Shown: positions 1 through 9,150 of the stretch, in pieces
Layout: every line of letters begins with the position of its first letter
How positions within the stretch are numbered: the stretch's first letter is position 1
Assembly (NCBI GenBank): GCA_018712245.1
Contig: DVHE01000043.1
Location: forward strand, 31,220 to 95,219
Origin: Candidatus Avoscillospira avicola
Lineage (GTDB): Bacteria > Bacillota > Clostridia > Oscillospirales > Oscillospiraceae
Direction of reading: 5' to 3'
DNA: 64,000 bases
Notes under the pieces: model-generated
The model's input: the letters and a program-made list of their open reading frames with translations, nothing else
Told to the model about the DNA's origin: nothing
Databases searched by the model: none
Translations under genes and position numbers: made by a program

Positions 1-1056
1 GGAGCTGTAGAGACGGATCATGCAGTCCATCAGCGCGCGGTGGTCGTCACGGGTCTTGCCGTTGACGTTCTGCTTCAGACGGGACAGGGAACCGAAGGGC
101 TCGATGCGGCCGTTTTTCAGGTAGTACTGACCCTCGGTGATATAACCGGTGTTGTCGGGCACCGGGTGGGTGACGTCGTCGCCGGGCATCGTGGTGACGC
201 CCAGGATGGTGATGGAGCCGGCGCCGTCGAAGTCGACGGCCTTTTCATACCGGGAGGCCAGGCAGCTGTAGAGGTCGCCGGGGTAACCGCGGTTGGAGGG
301 GACCTGTTCCATGGTGATGGCCATTTCCTTCTGCGCGTCGGCATAGTTGGTCATGTCGGTCAGCAGCACCAGGACCTTCTTGCCCTCCAGGGCGAACTGC
401 TCGGCCACAGCCAGGGACATATCCGGCACCAGCGTACACTCGACGATGGGATCCGAGGCGGTGTGGACGAACATCACCGTGCGGCCCATGGCGCCGCCCT
501 TTTCCAGCGTGTCGCGGAAGAAGAGGTAGTCGTCGTATTTGAGGCCCATGCCGCCCAGGACGATGACGTCCACTTCGGCCTGCATGGCGATCCGGGCCAG
601 AAGCTGGTTGTACGGCTCGCCGGACACCGAGAAGATAGGCAGCTTCTGGCTTTCCACCAGGGTGTTGAAGAGGTCGATCATCGGGATGCCGGTGCGGATC
701 ATGTGCTTGGGCACGATGCGGCGGGCGGGGTTGACGGACGGACCGCCGATGGGGATCATATTTTCGGTCAGGGCGGGGCCGTTGTCCCGGGGGACGCCGG
801 CGCCGTCAAAGATGCGTCCCAGCAGATGCTCGCTGAAGGACACCATCATGGGCCGCCCCAGGAACCGGACGGGGTCTGTGGTGCTGACGCCCTGGGTGCC
901 CGAGAAGACCTGGAGAGAAACCTTGTCGTGGTCCAGCTTGATGACGTTGGCATAGCTGTCGCCCACCAGCGCCAGGTCGCCGTTGCGGACGCCCTCGGCC
1001 CGGACCGTCAGCACGTTTCCCACAATGGATTCGATTTTCGTGTAAACTTTCTTCAT
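1..1056 (-). CDS. atpB: V-type ATP synthase subunit B (3' end outside window)
   Basis: This is the regulatory, non-catalytic B subunit of the V1 head of an archaeal/vacuolar-type ATPase, which couples ATP to H+ or Na+ movement at the membrane. Reading leftward from ATG at 1054-1056, the frame is open for 352 codons to the window edge, so the C-terminus (about 100 residues in this family) is missing. The protein begins [14 protein letters not shown] and carries the family's [24 protein letters not shown] and [11 protein letters not shown] stretches. There is no P-loop, as expected for B. It starts 20 nt after the A subunit stop and is clearly cotranscribed. The D, I and K subunits presumably lie further left. 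Confidence 0.96.
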   Translation of the reverse strand, partial: MKKVYTKIESIVGNVLTVRAEGVRNGDLALVGDSYANVIKLDHDKVSLQVFSGTQGVSTTDPVRFLGRPMMVSFSEHLLGRIFDGAGVPRDNGPALTENMIPIGGPSVNPARRIVPKHMIRTGIPMIDLFNTLVESQKLPIFSVSGEPYNQLLARIAMQAEVDVIVLGGMGLKYDDYLFFRDTLEKGGAMGRTVMFVHTASDPIVECTLVPDMSLAVAEQFALEGKKVLVLLTDMTNYADAQKEMAITMEQVPSNRGYPGDLYSCLASRYEKAVDFDGAGSITILGVTTMPGDDVTHPVPDNTGYITEGQYYLKNGRIEPFGSLSRLKQNVNGKTRDDHRALMDCMIRLYSS

Positions 1057-1076
1057 GTCGTGTCTCCCATCTGGAC

Positions 1077-2804
1077 TCAAACCGCTTTGGACAGATAGTA
1101 CGCGGTGAGCTTCTGCTGCTGGGCTTCAAAGGCCGGGGTCTCAAACTCGGTGTTGTGCCAGTCCAGGAACTCCTGCCGCAGCTGGTTGAAAAAGCCGCGG
1201 ATCTCCCGCTTGTCGGTGAGGCCATAGCGCCGGGTCAAAACGTCGTAGATGACGGCGAATACGCACCGCTGCCGCTCGGGGGAGCAGGCAGCGTCGATGG
1301 GGTCGAAGGAGTTCTGCTGGAGGTAAACCGCGTCCAGCAGCTCGCCTTTCTGGTAGAGGATGTAGTCTTCGGCGGAGGTGCCCTCTTCACCGACGACCAT
1401 CATCATCTGGCCCACTTCGATGCTCCGGCGGAGGATGGAACGTGCCTCCTCCACCTGGGCCATATCGACGATGCCGGGGTACTTGGACCAGGAGTCGATG
1501 GGGTGGATGGAGGGGTACTTCCGGGCGTCGGACCGCTCCCGGGAGAGGCCGTGGAAGGCGCCGACGACTTTCAGCGTGGCCTGGGTCACAGGCTCGTCGA
1601 AGTTGCCGCCGGCCGGGGAGACGGTGCCGCCGATGGTGATGGAGGCGGTGCGGCCGTCGTGGAGGCGGACCTTGCCGGCCCGCTCATAGAACGAGGCGAT
1701 GACGGATTCGAGGTAGGCCGGGAAGGCTTCTTCGCCGGGGATCTCCTCGAGACGTCCGCTCATCTCGCGCATGGCCTGGGCCCAGCGGCTGGTGGAGTCG
1801 GCCAGCAGCAGCACGTCCAGGCCCATCTGGCGGTAGTACTCGGCCATGGTCACGGCGGTGTACACCGAGGCCTCGCGGGCCGCCACAGGCATGGAGGAGG
1901 TGTTGCAGATGATGATGGTGCGCTCCATCAGGGAACGGCCCGTCCTGGGGTCGGTCAGCTCGGGGAATTCCTTGAGAACCTCGACGACTTCGCCGGCGCG
2001 CTCGCCGCAGGCGGCCACGATGACCACGTCCACGGCGGCGTTCTTGGCCTCCATGTGCTGGAGGACGGTCTTGCCGGCGCCGAAGGGGCCGGGCACGCAG
2101 AAGGTGCCGCCCTTGACCACGGGCAGGAAGGTGTCGATGCAGCGGATCTGCGTGACCATGGTCTCATCGGGCCGCAGCCGCTCGGCGTAGCAGTGGACCA
2201 TCTCCTTGATGGGCCAGGAGAAGACCATGCTCAGCTCTTTTGTTTCGCCCTGGCGATTTTCCAGCACGGCTACCGTGGAGCGGACGTGGTAGGTGCCCTT
2301 GGGCTGAATGGATTTGACGGTCCAGCCCTCGTCCTTGAGGCCGAAGGGGACCATGATGTGGTGGGTAAAGAGGCCCTCGGGCACGGTGCCCAGGGTGTCG
2401 CCGGCCTGCACGCTGTCGCCGACCTTGGCCACCGGGGTGAATTCCCAGGACTTGTCGGGGATGGGGTCCAGGTAGACGCCGCGCTTGAGGAAGAAGCCGC
2501 ACTGGTCAGCCAGCTCCGGCAGGGGATTTTGGAGGCCGTCGTAGACCTGGCTCAGAAGGCCGGGCCCCAGCTCCACGCTCAAAAGCTCGCCGGACAGCTC
2601 CACCCGGTCGCCTACCTGTACACCGTTGGTCATTTCGTAGACCTGCATACTGGCGACGCCGTTGGTGATGCGGATGACCTCACCTTTGAGCCGTTCGTCT
2701 CCTACGCAGACGTAGCAGACCTCGTTTTTCTTGACCGAGCCGTCAAACTCCGCCGTGATCAGGTTGCCGTTGACGCCGGTCACAATTCCAGTTACCTTTT
2801 CCAT
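1077..2804 (-). CDS. atpA: V-type ATP synthase subunit A (catalytic)
   Basis: This is the catalytic subunit of the V1 head and hydrolyses or synthesises ATP at the A/B interface. At 575 aa it is normal length. It has an N-terminal beta-barrel, the non-homologous region typical of A subunits (about residues 110-190), and the P-loop GPFGAGKT at 239-246. [16 protein letters not shown] and [19 protein letters not shown] follow, the latter being an A-subunit hallmark. It starts with ATG 15 nt after the DUF2764 gene and ends 20 nt before B. Whether the ion is H+ or Na+ cannot be told, because the c-ring gene is outside the window. Confidence 0.98.
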   Translation of the reverse strand: MEKVTGIVTGVNGNLITAEFDGSVKKNEVCYVCVGDERLKGEVIRITNGVASMQVYEMTNGVQVGDRVELSGELLSVELGPGLLSQVYDGLQNPLPELADQCGFFLKRGVYLDPIPDKSWEFTPVAKVGDSVQAGDTLGTVPEGLFTHHIMVPFGLKDEGWTVKSIQPKGTYHVRSTVAVLENRQGETKELSMVFSWPIKEMVHCYAERLRPDETMVTQIRCIDTFLPVVKGGTFCVPGPFGAGKTVLQHMEAKNAAVDVVIVAACGERAGEVVEVLKEFPELTDPRTGRSLMERTIIICNTSSMPVAAREASVYTAVTMAEYYRQMGLDVLLLADSTSRWAQAMREMSGRLEEIPGEEAFPAYLESVIASFYERAGKVRLHDGRTASITIGGTVSPAGGNFDEPVTQATLKVVGAFHGLSRERSDARKYPSIHPIDSWSKYPGIVDMAQVEEARSILRRSIEVGQMMMVVGEEGTSAEDYILYQKGELLDAVYLQQNSFDPIDAACSPERQRCVFAVIYDVLTRRYGLTDKREIRGFFNQLRQEFLDWHNTEFETPAFEAQQQKLTAYYLSKAV

Positions 2805-2819
2805 ATGATTCTCACCCGC

Positions 2820-3335
2820 TTATAAACGATAAATTTTCTGCTGGATTCCGTCCAGGAGCGACACGAATTCGGTCTTGCCGGTTTCAAACTGGAAGCCGTG
2901 GAGCCGCTCCATCAGCCGGAGCTTCAGCGCGTAGCCGAAGAGGGCTGTGTCGTCAAAGACGTGGAAGCCCACCAGCTGATCGATCTGACGGAACTGCAGC
3001 TCCAGCAGCCGCTGCTCGCCCAGGAGGGGATTGTCGGCGGCGATGGCCGCCTGCACGGCGGCGGCAGCCTCCCGATCCTCCGGGGCCTGGCAGGGCTTGC
3101 CCCGCTTTTGGAGCCGCTGATAGCGCAGCTCCGCCTGGAGCCGCCGGTAGAAGGCCGACCAGGGCCGCAGCAGGGGGCCTTTGTCGGACTCCGCCGTCAG
3201 CTGTTCCAGCGCGCCATAGGTGGCCGCGCTGACCGAGGAGCGGCACATTTCCAGAAACGTCGGGTAATCAAAGGGCGGCGGCGCGCTGGCCGTCAGCATG
3301 GGCAGGCTGGAGAGCAGATAATAATAGGAGGCCAC
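2820..3335 (-). CDS. DUF2764 family V-ATPase-associated protein
   Basis: This 171-aa protein begins MASYYYLLSSLPML, the typical opening of DUF2764 proteins. In Bacteroidetes and Spirochaetes V-ATPase operons these sit between E and A, where subunit C is otherwise found. It is largely helical with charged segments and has no signal peptide or membrane segment. The gene starts 12 nt after atpE and ends 15 nt before atpA. Its position suggests a stalk role equivalent to subunit C/d. That function is inferred from context and family distribution, not from a catalytic motif. Confidence 0.85.
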   Translation of the reverse strand: MASYYYLLSSLPMLTASAPPPFDYPTFLEMCRSSVSAATYGALEQLTAESDKGPLLRPWSAFYRRLQAELRYQRLQKRGKPCQAPEDREAAAAVQAAIAADNPLLGEQRLLELQFRQIDQLVGFHVFDDTALFGYALKLRLMERLHGFQFETGKTEFVSLLDGIQQKIYRL

Positions 3336-3347
3336 GGCGCACCTCCC

Positions 3348-3908
3348 TTACAGCTGGATATCCCGGAAGAACGGCATCAGGATCTTCGAGATCTCCTCGT
3401 CGGTGCAGTCGAAGAAGCCGGAGCCGTCCTTGGCGGCCAGCCGGAATCCGGCCCGTACAGATTTTGCAGGGCGGATCTCCAACCCGGCCTTCAGCTGCTG
3501 GGCCAGCTGCTGCTTGAGTCCGTCGCTGACAGTATGGACCTCAGCGGCGTAGTCAGCGGGGTTTTCCCCGTTGAGCGCCGCAGCGATCAGCGTGGCCAAA
3601 GCCTTGTCATCCAGGGCCTTGCCCACGTCCTGGGTCAAAAGCCGCTCAAACTCGGCCTGGACCGCGGCCTTAAAGGCCAGCATGGCGTCCCGCCGGGCCT
3701 GCTCAGCGCCCAGCTGCGCGTTCTCCCGGTACCGAGCCACATCCTTTTCAGCGGCGTCGCGCAGGGCGGCCGCTTCGGCGTTGGCCTTAGCCAGGATGTC
3801 CTCTGCCTGCTTCCGGGCGTCGGCCAGGATGTTGTCGGCTTCCTGGGACGCCTTCTCGATTCCTTCCGTGCGAATCGAAGAAAGCAGGTCTTGAATTTGA
3901 AGCTCCAT
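3348..3908 (-). CDS. atpE: V-type ATP synthase subunit E (peripheral stalk)
   Basis: This is the peripheral stalk subunit that helps hold the V1 head static against the rotor. It is 186 aa, beginning MELQIQDLLSSIRTEG. A long alanine/glutamate-rich coiled-coil (about residues 20-90) is followed by a small mixed C-terminal domain, the E-subunit pattern. The frame is open further upstream, but ATG at 3906-3908 is preferred: GGAGAG lies 7 nt ahead and family members start here. It is the first gene of the V-ATPase unit in the window, with the K and I genes not on this side. Confidence 0.92.
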   Translation of the reverse strand: MELQIQDLLSSIRTEGIEKASQEADNILADARKQAEDILAKANAEAAALRDAAEKDVARYRENAQLGAEQARRDAMLAFKAAVQAEFERLLTQDVGKALDDKALATLIAAALNGENPADYAAEVHTVSDGLKQQLAQQLKAGLEIRPAKSVRAGFRLAAKDGSGFFDCTDEEISKILMPFFRDIQL

Positions 3909-4069
3909 GAATATCTCTCCATTCCGCCGCCGTATGATCGTGTTGCAAATGGGTCTGGGGTTTGCCGCGGGGGCTATCTCCGTGGGCGGCCCAGGGAGAT
4001 GACCACCAGACGCAGAAAAGACTGACACAACGCCGCTCTCAGTGAAAAAGAGGCATTGACAATAGCAAC

Positions 4070-4075
4070 ATTATA
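4070..4075 (-). promoter_or_regulatory. Candidate extended -10 upstream of the V-ATPase genes
   Basis: On the minus strand TATAAT is preceded by TGA, giving an extended -10 (TGATATAAT). No good -35 lies 16-18 nt upstream (best AACACA). If used, the leader to atpE would be about 155 nt. It is the best sigma-A-like site in the gap between atpE and the Nudix gene. Confidence 0.4.
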
Positions 4076-4217
4076 TCACAGATGCCATGCGCTGTGTTAT
4101 ACTTTTTGCAGATATCATGCCAAATTCGGAAATAGGAATTGAACAGAAAGTACAGAAACGAGGAACTGGCGGTGCAGCCTTCTCATTTCTGCAACCAGCG
4201 TGCAGAGCAGCGCCGGA

Positions 4218-4738
4218 TTAGAAATCCGTGGCCGGCGGCGCCGGTGTCGGTCCATCTTGGACCGGCGCAGCGGGAGTTGAAGGCTCCAGCTTGGACTGCG
4301 CCCACTGCTGCACCGGCTTGACGATGGGCGGCGAGAGGCGCTCCGGCAGTTCATCCGGGGCAAAGAACCGCAGGTCCTCCACCTCGCCGGGCTGGGCGCG
4401 GAGGGTGCCGCCGTAGTCCCGGCAGAGAAACACCAGGTCCACATTGGAGACTTCGTCGCCGTTGGGATAGACATAGTGCATCTCCGGGCCGGAGAAGATG
4501 CCGAACAGCTCCAGCCGGTGGGCGATGAGCCCGGTCTCCTCCCACAGCTCCCGCCTGGCGGCCTCCTCCACTACCTCGTCCAGCTCTATTGAGCCGCCGG
4601 GATAGCCCAGCAGCCGTTGTCGCTGCGCAGCTGGAGCAAAATCCGCCCCTGTGGGTCCTCCACAATGACGCTGGCACCCACCTGGAGCAGGGGCCGGTGG
4701 CCCACCAGGCGGCGCAAATTGAGAATGTAGTCCGACAT
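4218..4738 (-). pseudogene. Nudix hydrolase, interrupted by a one-base frameshift
   Basis: The gene should encode a Nudix hydrolase of about 170 aa acting on nucleoside-diphosphate-linked substrates. From ATG at 4736-4738 (AAGGAG upstream) the frame reads MSDYILNLRRLVGHRPLLQ through SDNGCW, then meets a stop about 50 codons in. In the next frame the protein continues GYPGGSIELDE...RELWEETGL, which is a complete Nudix box (G-x5-E-x7-REUxEExGU). One G is missing in the minus-strand run TGGGC, at plus-strand 4606-4608 (TGGGGC would restore the frame). The tail is Pro/Ala-rich. It is the last gene of the TetR-ABC unit. This is either a true pseudogene or a homopolymer sequencing error. Confidence 0.85.
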
Positions 4739-4769
4739 GAGTGGTTCTCCTTTCTATGTAGCGATGCGT

Positions 4770-5420
4770 TCAGCGGTCATGCCATTGGACCATGGTCAGC
4801 GCCGGGCGGGGTTCCACGGTGCAAAGGCAGACCCAGCTGGGCAGCAGCGGATACTCCTCCAGCCGGTAGGGAAGGGGCGTAGCGGACTGGCGCAGCGCGG
4901 CGCCGGTGTCCGCCAGTTGGACTTCAAAGGTGTGGAGGCCCAGGGAGAGTCCCTGGCCCAGGGCCTTGGTGAAGGCCTCTTTTCCGGTCCACAGCCGCAG
5001 CAGCGCCTGCTGCCGGGCGTCTTCCGGCAGGGCCTCCACCTGGGCCGTCTCCGCCGGGGCAAAGAATCGCCGGGCCGTGGCCAGGGTGCAGCGGGGCAGC
5101 TCCACGTCCACGCCCAGGGGGCTTTCCCCCAGGGCGCAGACGGCCCAAGGGCCGGCATGGCTCAGGGAGAAGTGGAGCCCCCCCTGGGCCAGCACCGGCT
5201 TGCCGCCGGGCTGGAGCCGGATGGACCGCTGGTCCTTGGGCACTCCGGCTTGGGTCAGGGCGTAGTCCAGGAGCCAGCCCGCCGCGGCGGACCGGGCCCG
5301 GTCTGCGCCGTGGCGGAGGCTCATCACCTTTTTTTGCCGCCAGTGGGAGAGCTGGGGCATCATGGCCTCCCAGCTGCCGTCCAGCAGCGGTGTCACGTTC
5401 ATTGCGTATAGCTGTGCCAT
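4770..5420 (-). CDS. 4'-phosphopantetheinyl transferase, Sfp type
   Basis: This enzyme transfers 4'-phosphopantetheine from CoA to a carrier-protein serine, activating fatty-acid, polyketide or nonribosomal carrier proteins. The 216-aa protein has the superfamily motifs in order: FSLSHAG, LGVDVEL (metal-binding Asp/Glu), and W-TGKEAFTKALGQGL (the WxxKEA...K signature). Length and motifs fit the Sfp/Gsp group rather than the short AcpS. It starts 3 nt after the ABC fusion gene, with GGAGTG just upstream, so it is translated from the same message. No carrier or synthetase gene lies nearby, so its target is unknown. It may be the genome's only holo-ACP synthase. Confidence 0.9.
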   Translation of the reverse strand: MAQLYAMNVTPLLDGSWEAMMPQLSHWRQKKVMSLRHGADRARSAAAGWLLDYALTQAGVPKDQRSIRLQPGGKPVLAQGGLHFSLSHAGPWAVCALGESPLGVDVELPRCTLATARRFFAPAETAQVEALPEDARQQALLRLWTGKEAFTKALGQGLSLGLHTFEVQLADTGAALRQSATPLPYRLEEYPLLPSWVCLCTVEPRPALTMVQWHDR

Positions 5421-5423
5421 CGT

Positions 5424-8402
5424 TCACTCCGTTCTCAGGGCTTCCACCGGGTCCTTTTTGGCGGCGAAGCGGGATGGGATCAGACCGGCGATCAGGGTCA
5501 GCGCCATGGAAATCAGCACCAAAATCAGGGCGGCTCGCCAAGGAAGCTGGGCATTGAGGCTTTCGATGCCGGTGAGGTGGTGGATGATGGCGTTGATGGG
5601 CAGCAGTAAGAGCAGCGTGACGCCGATGCCCATGACGCCGGATACAAAGCCTTCGATCAGGGTTTCTGCGTTGAACACCTGGGAGATATCGCCCTTGGAG
5701 GCGCCGATGGAGCGAAGAATGCCGATCTCCTTCGTCCGCTCCAGCACCGAGATATACGTGATGATGCCGATCATGATGGACGAGACAACCAGTGAGATGG
5801 CCACAAAGGCGATCAGCACATAGGAGATGGCCTGGATGATGGTGGTGATGGAGGACATCAGCAGGGCCACATAGTCGGTGTAGGTGATCTGCTGTTCCTC
5901 GGGGACGGAGGCGTTGTAGGCGGCGATCTCGTCGGCAATGGCGTCCTTATCGGCAAAGGTGGCGGCGTAGATGCGGATGGCCGACGGCGTTTCGGGGTCC
6001 ACGTAGCCCAGCCGCTCCAGATTTTCCTCATAGGTGGAGTCGGAGTGGGTGGGCGGCATATAGTTGTCGTAGAGGTAGACGTATTGTGCCGAAGTGAGGG
6101 GAGAATCCGGCGTGCCGCCGGCGTCCATCAGCTGGGCCAGCTGGTTCTGCGGCAGAGCGCCCAGCTGCTGACGGACCGCGGCGGCGTATTGCTCCGCGGC
6201 CTGGGCCTGAATGGCCTCTTCCACCCGGGCGAAGAGCGTCTCATCGTCCATCTCGGCGATATAGTCGGTGACGGTCTGGGCGTCCACGCCCATCTCCTGG
6301 GCATACTGCTCCGTCACCGTAGCCTCGATGTCGGCCCGGGTCAGGCCCTCCATCTGCTGCGCCGCCGCAGCGTTGAGGAACTCCTCGCTGGGCTGGGCGG
6401 CGGCATCCAGGTACATGGCGGCTTTTTCTTCCTGGGTGCAGGATTCCAGGTACGTCAGGAAGTCCGCCTGCTTTTCCTCCGCCGTGGGCTCTGTCTCCTG
6501 ACCGGTGGCAAAGGGCAGGCCCGTGAACACGTCCACCGCCGGGTCGTCCAGCTGTGCCTTTACAATGGGCTGTTCCTGCAATTCCTGCAGCACGTAGTCG
6601 CTGAGGAGGCTGGTGTAGCCCATGGTCCCGGAGAGCATGGTGGCCGTGGCGTCAGGATTGGGGCGGATGATGTCCACGACCTGCAGCGTGATGCCCAAAT
6701 CATCGTTGTTGTAGAGGTAGTCCAGGCCGGTCTCAGTCTCCCGGAGATCGGTGTAGCCGCCGCTGACCGGGTCAGGCTCAAAGCAGGCCGAGGGGAGCAG
6801 CAGCTTGTAGGTCTTGCCGCAGAGTTCTTCATAGGTCCAGGAGCTGGGACCCTCCGTCTCGATGGTCTCCTGGTTGAGGGCGGCTCCGGTGATTTCGGCC
6901 ATCTGGGCCTGGTCCTTGAGGCCCAGGGCGTAGAGCATCAGGTCGGGCAGCTGATTGTTCTCGTTGATCACCAGCACCACTTGGTCATAGGCCGTGGGCC
7001 ACTGGCCGTAGACGAGATCATACTGCTCCAAGAGAAGATCGCTGACCACCTGGCCGTCCTCGCCGGGCAGCAGCTCCTCCCAGACCTCCATGGAGCCGAA
7101 TCCGGCCATGTTGCCCATATAGGCCGAGGTGAGGCCCGAAGCGCCGGAGCCGTACAGCGACTCCATGGACGATTCGATCAGGTCCATCACGTCGGAGTGG
7201 ACGATGGCCCCGGAGGGGTCCTGGGTGTAGATGTCCAAATTGAGATCGTAGCGGTATTGCAGGGCGCTCACATGGGGGAGGATGGGGCAGTCCTCCTGCT
7301 CCAGGTAGGCCTTGAGGCTCTTTAGGTCGTTGGTTTCCGTGCCGGCGCTGGTCATGGCGTTCATCATGTCGTACATGACGGTGTTGGCGTAGACACGGCC
7401 TTCCTCCTGCTGGGTCTCTTCGTCCTGGACAGACATCATGGAGGTCATCATCGCGGTCATATCCACGGTCTCTGCCTGGATGTCGATGGGGTAGGAGGAG
7501 AGTGTATCTTCCTGCACCTGGTCGATGTAGGCCTGGATGCCGGTGGAGAGGGAGAGGATCAGGGCGATGCCGATGATGCCGATGGCGCCGGCCAGGGCCG
7601 TCAGCACGGTGCGGCCTTTTTTGGTCAGCAGATTGTGCAGCGAGAGCCCCAGCGCGGTGGCGAGGGACATGGAGGGAAGGCGCCCCTGCCGCTGGTGCTT
7701 CACCGGCGCGGCCTCCGCCGACGGCGTGTAGGGGTCGGAGTCGGAGACGATTTTGCCGTCCAGCAGGCGCACGGTGCGGGTGGCGTACTGCTGCGCCAGC
7801 TCGGGGTTGTGTGTCACCATGATGACCAGCCGATCCTGGGCGACTTTTTTCAATAGCTCCATGATCTGCACGCTGGTCTCGGAGTCCAGAGCACCGGTGG
7901 GCTCGTCGGCCAGCAAAATCTCCGGGTCGTTGACCAGGGCCCGGGCGATGGCCACCCGCTGCATCTGGCCGCCGGACATCTGGTTGGGCCGCTTGTAGAG
8001 CTGATCGTCCAGGCCCACTTGCTCCAGCACGGCCTTGGCCCGGCGCCGCCGTTCGCTCCGGGATACGCCCGAGAGCGTCAGGGCCAGCTCCACGTTGGCC
8101 AGCACCGTCTGGTGGGGGATCAGGTTGTAGCTCTGGAACACAAAGCCCACGGAGTGGTTGCGGTAGGCGTCCCAGTCGCGGTCCTTGAAGTCCTTGGTGG
8201 AGCGCCCGCCAATGGAGAGGTCGCCGCTGGTGTATTGATCCAGGCCGCCGATGATGTTCAAAAGGGTGGTTTTCCCACAGCCGGAATGGCCCAGGATGGC
8301 GACGAATTCGTTTTCACGGAACGCGATGGACAGGCCCCGCAGGGCCTCCACCTGGTTGCCGCCCTGGCCGTAGGTCTTGGTGATTTGGTTGAGTTCTAGC
8401 AA
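5424..8402 (-). CDS. ABC transporter ATP-binding/permease fusion (MacB/FtsX type)
   Basis: One 992-aa polypeptide joins a MacB/LolD-type ATPase to an FtsX-like permease. The N-terminal ATPase has Walker A GHSGCGKT (38-45), signature MSGGQ (142-146) and Walker B ILLADEP (162-168). After a linker comes one membrane helix (about 267-290), then some 530 residues of extracytoplasmic domain. Three further helices near the C-terminus frame the FtsX core and the ending [16 protein letters not shown]. The start is TTG at 8400-8402, behind AGAAGG at 7 nt. It lies 21 nt after the TetR gene, so a regulated exporter of a peptide, antibiotic or lipid-like substrate is likely. The substrate cannot be read from the sequence. 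Confidence 0.93.
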   Translation of the reverse strand: MLELNQITKTYGQGGNQVEALRGLSIAFRENEFVAILGHSGCGKTTLLNIIGGLDQYTSGDLSIGGRSTKDFKDRDWDAYRNHSVGFVFQSYNLIPHQTVLANVELALTLSGVSRSERRRRAKAVLEQVGLDDQLYKRPNQMSGGQMQRVAIARALVNDPEILLADEPTGALDSETSVQIMELLKKVAQDRLVIMVTHNPELAQQYATRTVRLLDGKIVSDSDPYTPSAEAAPVKHQRQGRLPSMSLATALGLSLHNLLTKKGRTVLTALAGAIGIIGIALILSLSTGIQAYIDQVQEDTLSSYPIDIQAETVDMTAMMTSMMSVQDEETQQEEGRVYANTVMYDMMNAMTSAGTETNDLKSLKAYLEQEDCPILPHVSALQYRYDLNLDIYTQDPSGAIVHSDVMDLIESSMESLYGSGASGLTSAYMGNMAGFGSMEVWEELLPGEDGQVVSDLLLEQYDLVYGQWPTAYDQVVLVINENNQLPDLMLYALGLKDQAQMAEITGAALNQETIETEGPSSWTYEELCGKTYKLLLPSACFEPDPVSGGYTDLRETETGLDYLYNNDDLGITLQVVDIIRPNPDATATMLSGTMGYTSLLSDYVLQELQEQPIVKAQLDDPAVDVFTGLPFATGQETEPTAEEKQADFLTYLESCTQEEKAAMYLDAAAQPSEEFLNAAAAQQMEGLTRADIEATVTEQYAQEMGVDAQTVTDYIAEMDDETLFARVEEAIQAQAAEQYAAAVRQQLGALPQNQLAQLMDAGGTPDSPLTSAQYVYLYDNYMPPTHSDSTYEENLERLGYVDPETPSAIRIYAATFADKDAIADEIAAYNASVPEEQQITYTDYVALLMSSITTIIQAISYVLIAFVAISLVVSSIMIGIITYISVLERTKEIGILRSIGASKGDISQVFNAETLIEGFVSGVMGIGVTLLLLLPINAIIHHLTGIESLNAQLPWRAALILVLISMALTLIAGLIPSRFAAKKDPVEALRTE

Positions 8403-8423
8403 AAAGATGCCTTCTTTCCGGGA

Positions 8424-9038
8424 TTAGTTCGCCGGGCGCAGGCCCCGGCGCAAAATGGTGAGCTGAGTTTGAAGCTGTTCTCGGAACATGGTCTGCTGGT
8501 CGCCGCAGCGAAGCGCGCCAACCAGATTGGTCAGGCCCATCGACAGCAGGCAGTGAAGAACGGCCCGCTCCTGCCCGTCCTCCACCTGGCAGCCCTGGTG
8601 TTCCAGCAGGCGGCGCGTCAGCCGGGCCATGGTGTCCAGGTCCAGCTGCTCCGTGAACTGTGTGAAGTCCAGATCGGCGTTGAGCCGGAAGAGCCGCCCG
8701 ATGCGCATTTGCAGCTGATCCTCCCGCGGGTAGGCCGACTGCCAGAGAATCAGGTCGAACATCCCCAGGATGGCCTCGAAAAAGTCGTTGCCGTGCGCTG
8801 TCATCTGGGCTAAAAACGATTGGGAAACTGCCTCATAGATCGTTTTCAGCAGATAGGCAAAGAGATCGCTCTTGCCGGAGAAATACTGGTAGAAGCTCCC
8901 CCGGGAGATGGAGGCACCTTGGATGATCCGGTTGATGGAGACCTCTCCGTAGGAGTGGGCGGTAAATTCGGCCCATGCCGCCGTTAAAAAACGTTCGCGC
9001 TTTTCCTGCGGCAGATGAAAAAACGTGGCAGATGGCAT
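8424..9038 (-). CDS. TetR/AcrR family transcriptional regulator
   Basis: This is a 204-aa repressor-type protein. An N-terminal TetR DNA-binding domain is visible (SINRIIQGASISRGSFYQYF, ending KSDLFAYL). A helical C-terminal ligand-binding domain of unknown specificity follows. ATG at 9036-9038 is chosen over an in-frame ATG 15 codons upstream, because AAGGAAG sits 7 nt before it and the upstream ATG overlaps the promoter. The gene heads a minus-strand unit with the ABC fusion, Sfp-type transferase and Nudix genes. A palindrome inside its promoter suggests autoregulation and control of the exporter. Confidence 0.93.
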   Translation of the reverse strand: MPSATFFHLPQEKRERFLTAAWAEFTAHSYGEVSINRIIQGASISRGSFYQYFSGKSDLFAYLLKTIYEAVSQSFLAQMTAHGNDFFEAILGMFDLILWQSAYPREDQLQMRIGRLFRLNADLDFTQFTEQLDLDTMARLTRRLLEHQGCQVEDGQERAVLHCLLSMGLTNLVGALRCGDQQTMFREQLQTQLTILRRGLRPAN

Positions 9039-9074
9039 GACACAGCTTCCTTTCGGCGGGAAAAGTATGGCTCC

Positions 9075-9103
9075 ATCATACATGACAGGGTGTCACAAGT
9101 CAA
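9075..9103 (-). promoter_or_regulatory. Sigma-A-like promoter of tetR-ABC unit
   Basis: On the minus strand TTGACT (9098-9103) and TATGAT (9075-9080) are separated by exactly 17 bp. The spacer contains the palindromic candidate operator at 9083-9095. Confidence 0.8.
9083..9095. promoter_or_regulatory. Candidate TetR operator (TGACA-N3-TGTCA)
   Basis: A perfect inverted repeat, TGACA GGG TGTCA, fills most of the -35/-10 spacer of the tetR promoter. A repressor bound here would block RNA polymerase, the usual TetR autoregulation layout. The match to this particular regulator is inferred from position. Confidence 0.65.
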
Positions 9104-9116
9104 GGAGAGAAATGAA

Positions 9117-9144
9117 GCCCCGACTGCTGGGAAACAGCCGGGGC
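9117..9144 (-). terminator. Rho-independent terminator of RNase J gene
   Basis: On the minus strand GCCCCGGCTG and CAGTCGGGGC form a 10-bp stem (one G-T) around an 8-nt loop, followed by T-rich TTCATTTCT. It begins 7 nt after the RNase J stop and separates that gene from the tetR promoter. Confidence 0.85.
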
Positions 9145-9150
9145 GGGAAC

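Noticed and set aside
4056..4061. TTGACA on the plus strand near the V-ATPase leader
   Set aside because: No -10 lies 16-18 bp downstream and no plus-strand gene follows.
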